IMG/VR virus record: IMGVR_UViG_3300047378_000147 | Location: 1 to 42,133 of that record | Length of the DNA: 42,133 nt | Reading direction: 5' to 3' (one strand) | Origin: a virus | Shown here: positions 32,938-39,998 of the stretch, in pieces | Layout of the letters: each line of letters opens with the position of its first letter | Position numbering within the stretch: the stretch's first letter is position 1 | Program-made: the position numbers and the translations under genes | The notes under the pieces: model-generated | Databases searched by the model: none | What the model saw: only the letters and a program-made list of their open reading frames with translations | What the model was told of the DNA's origin: nothing

Positions 32938-33657
32938 TTATTTTTGTCCGTCAATATCTATTTGTTGTTCTTTGCTATTTGCCAACTGTAAAGCTAGCTG
33001 ATCCCTAGTCATAACACCTGCATAACCTAGTATTTTATCTACTAACATAGGCTCATCCGATTGATGTAACTCAAAATCTACAGAGCTTTGTGCATTGTAA
33101 ATGTAATTACCAAGTTCTGTATCAATAGTGAAACCCCATTTAACGTCTGTTGGATATTTTAAAAAGTTTAACTGAATATCATTTGTTCCATTAACAATGG
33201 TCGATGGGTATAGCTGTATGACATTATTTTCATAAGTATATACAGGGTATCTAGTAGTTGGTGCAGTTAGTGGAGATTGGTTAGTAGTATAAACCTCGTG
33301 TTTTTGTATTCTTTGAACTTCTCTACCTGCGCTAGATCCTGTTTCAAAATAAACAACATCACCTAATTCTTGAACCGCTGTAGTTGGTGTTACAGTTCCA
33401 GTAGCAGATGTGCTAAGAGTTTCAACTCTTTTAAATATTTGTATCTTTTCGTCTAATAAAGCATATCTATCAGCGTATGCTAGACTCGTTTGAGGTTGTC
33501 TCAGTAACTGGTTTAGTTCATCAAAATACTCTATGAATATTTCTTGCTGTGCTTGTGTAGCAACTTTGTTGAATTCAGTAGGTGTTAGCACACCTCTTTT
33601 TTCTTGTTGCAATACTACAAGTACAGACTTATATACCTGATTTATGTTTATAGCCAT
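32938..33657 (-). CDS. Connector/ring protein A1 (239 aa)
   Basis: First member of the A-B-A-B connector array, paralogous to A2 through MAININQVYKSVLVVLQQEKRG-LTPTEFN, YFDELNQLLRQPQ, YPVYTYENNVIQLYPS and GYAGVMTRDQL. Predicted neck-ring component. It ends close to B1 (5 bases) and starts after an intercistronic hairpin. The leader is almost pure A (AAAAATAAAAAAAAACAAA), with no Shine-Dalgarno. Confidence 0.75.
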   Translation of the reverse strand: MAININQVYKSVLVVLQQEKRGVLTPTEFNKVATQAQQEIFIEYFDELNQLLRQPQTSLAYADRYALLDEKIQIFKRVETLSTSATGTVTPTTAVQELGDVVYFETGSSAGREVQRIQKHEVYTTNQSPLTAPTTRYPVYTYENNVIQLYPSTIVNGTNDIQLNFLKYPTDVKWGFTIDTELGNYIYNAQSSVDFELHQSDEPMLVDKILGYAGVMTRDQLALQLANSKEQQIDIDGQK

Positions 33658-33683
33658 TTTGTTTTTTTTTATTTTTGCGTATT

Positions 33684-33703
33684 AGGCCCGAGTGAACGGG
33701 CCT
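33684..33703 (-). other. Intercistronic GC hairpin
   Basis: AGGCCCG (33684-33690) and CGGGCCT (33697-33703) form a perfect 7-bp stem with a 6-base loop, between the 265-aa gene and the connector array. On the transcribed minus strand it is followed by A-rich sequence rather than a T-run, so a terminator is unlikely. It may be a transcript-processing or stabilising structure. Confidence 0.6.
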
Positions 33704-33721
33704 TTATACTATTGTTACATG

Positions 33722-34519
33722 TTATTTTAGTTTTTTCTCTATTGATTTAAAAACTTCAACACCTTCATCTGTCTTGAACCACGCAGCCATTGCTGAATAT
33801 GGGTTCTCATCAAAAGGTACTGTCATTAGCTTACGATCATTAGATGCCCAGGAAAAAATTCTGTTATCTCCACTGAGTTTTATAATATTATTTTCTCTTG
33901 CTCTAATAGCTATGTTTCTTAATTGTACATTTTCATCGTTAGCTATTTCAATAAATAAATTTGGTTGATTCTTGGCAAACAGTAATAAATCTCTCTTAAG
34001 CTCTTTAGAAGTTAGTTCAGATACTTTAGAACCTAACTCAACTCTTAATATAGCTTCTGCAAAATCAGGATCCATTTCCATAGCAGCATTCATTGCTATC
34101 AATTGAACTTCTATATCTTCAACTTCATCTACTGCTTCTTCAATTTTATCGTATTCAGCAAACAGTAAACTACGATGAGGATGTTTACTTAAGAACTCTT
34201 GTAAATTTCTTTTTTCTTTGGGTACCATAAGCATACCCATTTCAAAAACTATATGTTGTAAAGTAACTTGACCTTGTTGTTCATCAACAAATATAGAATT
34301 TTGATTAGTGGCGTATCTTAACTCTCTTTCATAACCTTTTTCTGGATCAAACCAGACTAAAGGATATTTTCTAGTATGTTTACTAGGTAAAGTGTATGTT
34401 AAAGGATTTTTGCCATCAATTAGATAGTATGTTCTATCTTTATATTCCCAAGTATCTTTTTTTACTTCAGGAGTTGCCGAGGCTTTAGCCACAGGCTTTT
34501 TCTTTTCTTTTGTTTCCAT
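33722..34519 (-). CDS. Conserved structural-module protein of unknown function (265 aa)
   Basis: Starts with a Lys/Ala-rich tail (METKEKKKPVAKAS), then a beta-rich region (YYLIDGKNPLTYTLP, YPLVWFDPEKGYERELRYATNQNSIFVDEQQGQVTLQHIVFEMG) followed by helices (ELTSKELKRDLLLFAKN). From memory, proteins of this type recur in marine phage virion modules near the capsid genes. No function can be named. Its leader is a repeated TATTATATTATATT sequence, shared with the scaffold-like gene, and it lies just after a terminator. Confidence 0.7.
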   Translation of the reverse strand: METKEKKKPVAKASATPEVKKDTWEYKDRTYYLIDGKNPLTYTLPSKHTRKYPLVWFDPEKGYERELRYATNQNSIFVDEQQGQVTLQHIVFEMGMLMVPKEKRNLQEFLSKHPHRSLLFAEYDKIEEAVDEVEDIEVQLIAMNAAMEMDPDFAEAILRVELGSKVSELTSKELKRDLLLFAKNQPNLFIEIANDENVQLRNIAIRARENNIIKLSGDNRIFSWASNDRKLMTVPFDENPYSAMAAWFKTDEGVEVFKSIEKKLK

Positions 34520-34542
34520 AATATAATATAATATAATAATTT

Positions 34543-34572
34543 AAAAAAAGACCCCGCCGAAACGGGATCTTA
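34543..34572 (-). terminator. Intrinsic terminator after the capsid genes
   Basis: On the minus strand AGATCCCG pairs with CGGGGTCT across a TTTCGG loop, with one G-U pair, and seven Ts follow. It lies between the 100-aa head protein and the next gene. It would limit read-through from the strongly expressed terminase-portal-capsid block into the connector and tail genes. Confidence 0.85.
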
Positions 34573-34581
34573 TTATTGTTT

Positions 34582-34884
34582 TTATGATGTTGGTTGAGCT
34601 AATACACTCATAGTAACACCAGTTACTGGTAAACTAAGCTCTGTTAAAGGAGCTTTTCCAGAAGCACCGTTTATAACATCAATTGCATCTGCAATTTTGT
34701 CAACGTCTGCTTGCACAAAGTTATCACTAGCACCTGTACCAGCGGTAATTACAACTTTGCACTGTGAAAGATATTGAATAACAATACTATCACCTGTAGT
34801 TGCCGTGTCTAATTTTACATCGCCAACATTGTCAGCAGATACTAAATCAAAGCCACTTGCTTTTTTTAATTTCACATATCCCAT
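34582..34884 (-). CDS. Small head protein candidate (100 aa)
   Basis: Follows the major capsid gene by 29 bases and precedes the terminator, so it is in the capsid expression unit. Sequence is beta-rich and Gly/Ala/Thr-rich (VKLDTATTGDSIVIQYLSQCKVVITAGTGASD), compatible with a decoration or head-completion protein. No family recognised. Abundance in the capsid unit suggests a virion component. Confidence 0.6.
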   Translation of the reverse strand: MGYVKLKKASGFDLVSADNVGDVKLDTATTGDSIVIQYLSQCKVVITAGTGASDNFVQADVDKIADAIDVINGASGKAPLTELSLPVTGVTMSVLAQPTS

Positions 34885-34913
34885 TTTCTTATTTTTTAAA
34901 TGTTAATAAATAA

Positions 34914-36431
34914 TTAAGCTCCTTTGAATAACACGAAGTTATTAGCAGCTTGTGTAACTAAACATCTTTCAGATAAGAAGTGTACAGACATTGCATCTAA
35001 ATCAGAAGTATAAGCTCCTCCAACTGAACCAGTAATCCAGTTTTTGAATCTTCTATCTTCAGTTTCAGAAGCTCTATATCTTACGTGTAAGAAAGGTCGT
35101 CTGATGTTTGATCCTAACATTTGATCGTATACTGTTGAAGTTCCAGCAGGAACAAGTACACCATCAATAGCTTTGTCTAACCCTCTTGTAGATGCATCGT
35201 TTAGATATTTCCAGTCAGTTTTGTAGAAGTCATAAGAACCTCTTCTGAATCCAGTAAATCCAAAGTTTAATGCCATCTCTTGCTCGTTGTCAAATAAACC
35301 ATAAGAAGCTGAAGCTGTAGAAGCATAACCTCCACCTGCCATAGCAGCAATCATATCGTCAAAATCAAGAGCAGTAGATCTAGATAAGAAAAGCATGTTT
35401 TCTTCAATAGCACCTTGCTTGTCTAAGTTTTTGAGTATTTCATCAAAATCTCCCATTGCACCTGAACCAGGAGCAGCAGCACCAGCAAAACCAGAGTATA
35501 TGTTACCTCTGTCTTCGATAGCAGCAAATAAACCTTGAGAACCGTCTAAACCTTGACCACTTAAAGTAGTAGCACCACCAGCAGCTGTTTTAGAATTTTC
35601 ACCTTCAACCATTTGCATTTCAAGATAATCTTCAAAACGTAATCTAGTTTCAGACTCAGCTTTTAGATACCATAAATATCCAGACGTTCCGTCTTCAGTA
35701 GCAACTTCAACCCACCCAATTTGAGCAGTGTCAGAACCATTGATTTCGTATTTGTCTTTGATAATTACAGGTCTGTTAGCAAATTGAGTAAAAGATGGCT
35801 CAATAGAACCTGACATTCCGTTAGTACCTTTTTTAAACTCAGAACCGTATACAAACATATTGACGCCTGTAGTTCCTAATAAACCAGCAGGTAAATCGTC
35901 ACTCCCATAAGGTGAACATGTAAAACTTAAAGCATTAGAAGCTCCGTCAACTACAGGATTTCCAGCACCTTGCGCGGTGTCAAATACTTCAGTCACGTGA
36001 ACTTTAGCAGTTACCAAACCAGTAGCTTCATCTGATAAAAGAACTGTTTGTCCTTTTCTTACAGCTATGCTAGTAGCGCTGTTTTTACCAGTTGGGTTAT
36101 CCAAACTTGGAGTAACTTGGAATACACCAGTGTTAGCACCTGTTTCAGTTATGGCTTGTGTTACCTTTTTGTAAGAGATATGTAATCTATTTTGTTCAGA
36201 CCAAATAATTTGATCAGAAGTCATAGGCATTTCAGCTCCTACCATTCTCAAGAAACCAGACAAAGTCCTGTTTCCGTATCTTTCTACTTCTGCTTCGTAA
36301 AGCTCCGGTAGATATTGTTGTGCAAAGTCCTTTCCAGCTCCAGTATTGAATTCTAAAAAGTTAGAACTCAATGCCATTCTGTTTTGAGAAGGGACTATTG
36401 ACGCGGGAAAACTCCCACCTGATAAACTCAT
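34914..36431 (-). CDS. Major capsid protein (505 aa)
   Basis: Assigned by order (after terminase, portal and the scaffold-like gene) and composition. The 505-aa protein is Gly/Ala/Ser/Thr-rich with HK97-type features: N-terminal helical FAQQYLPELYEAEVERYGNRTLSGFLRMVG, a beta-rich central region and C-terminal HFLSERCLVTQAANNFVLF. ENMLFLSRSTALDFDD and GLFDNEQEMALNFGFTGFRRGSYDFYKTDWKYL resemble capsid proteins of marine podoviruses and crAss-like phages from memory. It is the likely main virion shell, about 11 bases from the scaffold-like gene stop. The leader is AAAACTAAAATT. Confidence 0.85.
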   Translation of the reverse strand: MSLSGGSFPASIVPSQNRMALSSNFLEFNTGAGKDFAQQYLPELYEAEVERYGNRTLSGFLRMVGAEMPMTSDQIIWSEQNRLHISYKKVTQAITETGANTGVFQVTPSLDNPTGKNSATSIAVRKGQTVLLSDEATGLVTAKVHVTEVFDTAQGAGNPVVDGASNALSFTCSPYGSDDLPAGLLGTTGVNMFVYGSEFKKGTNGMSGSIEPSFTQFANRPVIIKDKYEINGSDTAQIGWVEVATEDGTSGYLWYLKAESETRLRFEDYLEMQMVEGENSKTAAGGATTLSGQGLDGSQGLFAAIEDRGNIYSGFAGAAAPGSGAMGDFDEILKNLDKQGAIEENMLFLSRSTALDFDDMIAAMAGGGYASTASASYGLFDNEQEMALNFGFTGFRRGSYDFYKTDWKYLNDASTRGLDKAIDGVLVPAGTSTVYDQMLGSNIRRPFLHVRYRASETEDRRFKNWITGSVGGAYTSDLDAMSVHFLSERCLVTQAANNFVLFKGA

Positions 36432-36442
36432 AATTTTAGTTT

Positions 36443-37570
36443 TTAGTTTTTATTTTTTGTTTTAATTTTCAACTTAGAACTATCAACGCCAGACACTGCT
36501 TTAACTTTTAATCCGCCAATAAAAATATCACCATTATTTTGAGGTCGTGATGATGCTTCTATATTTTTAGATTTATCAACTACATCTTTAATTCCATCGG
36601 ATTTACCTTGTTCATAAAAATGTTTAGCTATAGTATCAGCATTTCTAGCAGCAAACATAGCTTTGTGGTAGCCTTTATGATCGGCTATTGAACCATCTTC
36701 ATTTAAGAACATCTTAGTGAATTCTGATAACTTAACCTGTGTCTTGCCTACCTCTTGAGCATTATTAATATTATAACTAAACTTCTTTTCTCCTACGTTA
36801 AACTCAAAACCTTTGAAATCCTCGGAAAAATATTCGTTAGTTAAATCAATAAACTCTTGCTGTTGTGTATTTGCTCTTGCTTGTTCTTTGTTGTATCTAT
36901 TGAAAAAGTCCGTTGCTTTTTGTTGATCTTCGGTTATACTAGGTCTCAACTTGATCTCTTCGTAATATTTATCCTTAGTCTCTTCCAAAAAACTTTTGGC
37001 ATTTGCAATTTCTTCTTTAAAGGCGAGTTTCTTTTTCTTTATATCTCGCTCTTCATCCAACTCTTTATCAAATCCAAATTGATCTTCCATTATAAAATCA
37101 ATTTCTTCATTGTCTAAATGTGGCTTAGTACTTTTGTAATATTCTCTTAATAAAGTATTTTCATCAACACTAGAAATATCAGTGTCTAATCTAACATAAT
37201 CTTTAACAGTTCCACCTGTTTCTTTCATGAACTTAACAAGCTTATCTAAACCTTCAGGTAGTTCTAAGTTTAGTTGAGGTTTTGTTTCTTTTTTTACTTC
37301 TTCTTTTTTTTCTTCAGTTTCAGTAATTTCTTGTATAATAGGTTCTGTTGATTCTTCTTTTTTTAAATCAACTTCTTCTTTTATCACTTCTTCTACTTTT
37401 TTCTCTACCTCTTCTTTTACCTCTTCTTTTACCTCTTCTTCTACTTTTTCTTTATTAAGATTTATTTTCAATGGAGTGTTTTCTTTAATTAATTTATTTG
37501 GTTTTTTCTTAATTTTAAATTCACCTTGAGTCAACTCTCCTCCTTTTGTTTCTTTTATTTCTTCTGACAT
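36443..37570 (-). CDS. Scaffold-like protein (375 aa)
   Basis: Lies between portal and capsid genes, the usual place for scaffold. The N-terminal ~110 residues are extremely charged Glu/Lys coiled-coil repeats (EEVKEEVKEEVEKKVEEV), encoded partly by a 12-nt tandem repeat. Middle and C-terminal parts are helical with a basic end (VKAVSGVDSSKLKIKTKNKN), as expected for a capsid-binding tail. No protease signature is visible. The leader is TATTATATTATATT before ATG. Confidence 0.78.
   Translation of the reverse strand: MSEEIKETKGGELTQGEFKIKKKPNKLIKENTPLKINLNKEKVEEEVKEEVKEEVEKKVEEVIKEEVDLKKEESTEPIIQEITETEEKKEEVKKETKPQLNLELPEGLDKLVKFMKETGGTVKDYVRLDTDISSVDENTLLREYYKSTKPHLDNEEIDFIMEDQFGFDKELDEERDIKKKKLAFKEEIANAKSFLEETKDKYYEEIKLRPSITEDQQKATDFFNRYNKEQARANTQQQEFIDLTNEYFSEDFKGFEFNVGEKKFSYNINNAQEVGKTQVKLSEFTKMFLNEDGSIADHKGYHKAMFAARNADTIAKHFYEQGKSDGIKDVVDKSKNIEASSRPQNNGDIFIGGLKVKAVSGVDSSKLKIKTKNKN
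37407..37442 (-). repeat. 12-nt tandem repeat in the scaffold-like gene
   Basis: Three consecutive units of ACCTCTTCTTTT on the plus strand, the last with one change. They encode the repeated EEVK pattern of the acidic coiled coil. Slippage here could change the length of this region without a frameshift because the unit is four codons. Confidence 0.8.
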
Positions 37571-37592
37571 AATATAATATAATAGTTAATAA

Positions 37593-39998
37593 TTACTCTA
37601 CTATTGCTTCGGGTATAGAGTCTTGTGCCCCGCCACCTTGTTTAAAATCTATAGGTGGTAAATTTAAATTTCTTTGATTAATCATTTCACTTTGCTGAGT
37701 ACCTTCAATCTTTGTTCTTGTATCTTTTCTATCTTCTATTAGCTTTTCTTTTTCAAAAAGTCTATCTACTTCCATTTGTTTTAACTCTTTGTCAAACTTG
37801 AACTGCATCTGCATCATTTGTTTTTTCAACTCTGCATCTTGCTGCATTTTGTTTATTTCAAATTCTGATTTACCTTTAGCTATTTGAAGAGTTGTCTCTG
37901 CTAGCGCTTGTTGTTTTTGCATTTCAGCCAATGTAGCTCTTTCACTAGACTCTGCATTTGCTTGAGCTTGAGCTTGTATGTTAGCTTGAGACTTTTGTTG
38001 ATCTTCAGCAGCTTTCTGTTTTCTTTTAATCTTTATATATTGATTAGCTAGCTTTAAGTTTTTAATATCTCTTATCTCTATAGCATCTTCTAAGTTTATA
38101 GATTGTGACTGTAATGCTACTTGTATGTTTTGCTCTAGTTGAGCTTTTTCTTCCTCGTCTGGAACTAACTCTAAAAATATACCAAACTCAAACATATTTA
38201 AATTCTGCATGTCTTCTAATGTACCTACGTTGTAAGAACTAATACTTGACTTTAGAGCTTCTTTAGTTAGAGGAAACTCTAGCATGTCAGCTATTCTTAA
38301 AGATATATTTTCGCATGTTCTAGCTGATAGATATAAACTAGCTTGTACTATATGTTTAGTTGCTGTATTAGAATTAGCAGCAGCAAGCTTTTGTAAACCT
38401 ACTAAAGAATCTTTATTTGGCTGACTACCATCTCTAGCTTCATTAAGACCGGTAACATCTCTCATCATTTGTAGATAATATTGATAAGTTTGAATTAAAG
38501 ACTGCATCTTAGCAGCTCCTGATCCGGATTGTAGCTCTTGTATTGGAACTTTACCTGGGTTTGCGCCACCATCTTGAGTCATCGATCTACCTAATATACT
38601 ACCAGTTTGAAAATACATATTCAATGCTTCTGCTGGATTATAATTAGTACCATTACCTAAGTCAACTTCTGCTAACCCATCTACATCTAAGAAAACACCA
38701 TCTGGCACTGTTCTAGCTAAAACTTGTTGAAGCTTTAAATGAGTTAGTTGGATCATATCAGCAAAACCTGTCATTCTACTAACTAAGGACTCTATACGAC
38801 CCTTATACATCTTAGGAGCGCATATGTTATAATTCATATTTACTTTAACTAAATTAGAATCTGGTCTTACCATATTCTTAGCTAGCTTCCAGCTTAACAT
38901 CATGTCGTGGCCTAAAATTTTTGCTCCTTGATACAATACCTCTATAGATCTTGATACTCTATCAAAGTTATCGTTTTTAGGTGGATTAAAAGTATCTGGT
39001 TTTTCAATAGCTTTTTCCAAGCCAGTGTTAGTTTCTTTTATTTTAAAAACTTGATTACTATAAGTTTTATACTCATAATACAAAACAGCTACACTATTGT
39101 TGTCTTGTCTGCCGTTAAATTGATAGTTGTAGCTAGCGCTACCAGGGTACTGCTGTATTGTTTCTAAATCTTCATCATCTAAGTAAGGAAATTCTTTTTT
39201 AAGTTCATTTAAACTTATATATTTAACTTCCCCTACGTACCATATATCTTGAAAGTTTGGATCATCAGTATATGAATAAACTAAGTCAGCCGGATCAACG
39301 TACTTTACAGTAACACCTTCAGACAAGTTAAAAGAAGTTTTAACAGCGCCAATGCCTAAAACTACTAAATCCTGCGCCATTCTTCTTCTAGTAAGTTCGT
39401 ACTTGTTAAATGCTAAAGTGTTGTTTATAGCTTCTTCTTCTGCAATTTCAATTGATTGCTTGTAAGTTAATTGCATATGTACATCTAATTCTTCTCTATT
39501 TTGAGGAAGATCTTCTGGATTAGAAGTAGAATACATATTCATGCCTGTTACACTCTGTATTTGATCTATAAGTTTTTTTGCTTCTATATCTCTTAGTAGA
39601 GCTTCTGCATATTGAGTTCTTTTCTTTATTGACTCTGGATCTTGAGCATAAGCTTTAACATCATATAGCTTGCCATCCATGCCATTAACTACTATATCTA
39701 CAAACTTAGGTATAATAGGTACTGGTTTCCAGTCTAAATTTAAATAAGATAAATCACCATTAATTGCTAACTCATCTTTGTATTTTTGAACTGTTTGTTC
39801 GCCTCTCGCGTATAATCTTAAATTTCTAAAATTATTATAATTAGTGTTATACCTGCCTGACACGCCAGTTCTAGTACCGCTAAACCAATCTCCTTCAATC
39901 GCTCTACCAACTTGCCTGCCGTAGTCTAAACTTTCTTTAACCTCGTCAGGTACCACCTGATCCGGGAATGAACTGCCATTATAAGTTTGTATTTGCAT
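37593..39998 (-). CDS. Portal protein (801 aa)
   Basis: Directly follows the terminase stop without a gap. The N-terminal half has a portal-like layout: NFRNLRLYARGEQ, VPIIPKFVDIVVNGMDGKLYDV, KTSFNLSEGVTVKYVDPADLVYSYTDDPNF and the acidic-aromatic strands around VAVLYYEYKTYSN. The C-terminal ~120 residues are a long Gln/Lys/Glu coiled coil (KQMMQMQFKFDKELKQMEVDR), plausibly the portal barrel facing the capsid interior. Size is large but similar to portals of crAss-like and related podoviruses. It would form the packaging ring joined to the connector proteins. Confidence 0.87.
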   Translation of the reverse strand: MQIQTYNGSSFPDQVVPDEVKESLDYGRQVGRAIEGDWFSGTRTGVSGRYNTNYNNFRNLRLYARGEQTVQKYKDELAINGDLSYLNLDWKPVPIIPKFVDIVVNGMDGKLYDVKAYAQDPESIKKRTQYAEALLRDIEAKKLIDQIQSVTGMNMYSTSNPEDLPQNREELDVHMQLTYKQSIEIAEEEAINNTLAFNKYELTRRRMAQDLVVLGIGAVKTSFNLSEGVTVKYVDPADLVYSYTDDPNFQDIWYVGEVKYISLNELKKEFPYLDDEDLETIQQYPGSASYNYQFNGRQDNNSVAVLYYEYKTYSNQVFKIKETNTGLEKAIEKPDTFNPPKNDNFDRVSRSIEVLYQGAKILGHDMMLSWKLAKNMVRPDSNLVKVNMNYNICAPKMYKGRIESLVSRMTGFADMIQLTHLKLQQVLARTVPDGVFLDVDGLAEVDLGNGTNYNPAEALNMYFQTGSILGRSMTQDGGANPGKVPIQELQSGSGAAKMQSLIQTYQYYLQMMRDVTGLNEARDGSQPNKDSLVGLQKLAAANSNTATKHIVQASLYLSARTCENISLRIADMLEFPLTKEALKSSISSYNVGTLEDMQNLNMFEFGIFLELVPDEEEKAQLEQNIQVALQSQSINLEDAIEIRDIKNLKLANQYIKIKRKQKAAEDQQKSQANIQAQAQANAESSERATLAEMQKQQALAETTLQIAKGKSEFEINKMQQDAELKKQMMQMQFKFDKELKQMEVDRLFEKEKLIEDRKDTRTKIEGTQQSEMINQRNLNLPPIDFKQGGGAQDSIPEAIVE

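Noticed and set aside
33661-33703. Intrinsic terminator for the virion arm
   Set aside because: The perfect GC stem is followed on the transcribed strand by A-rich, not T-rich, sequence.
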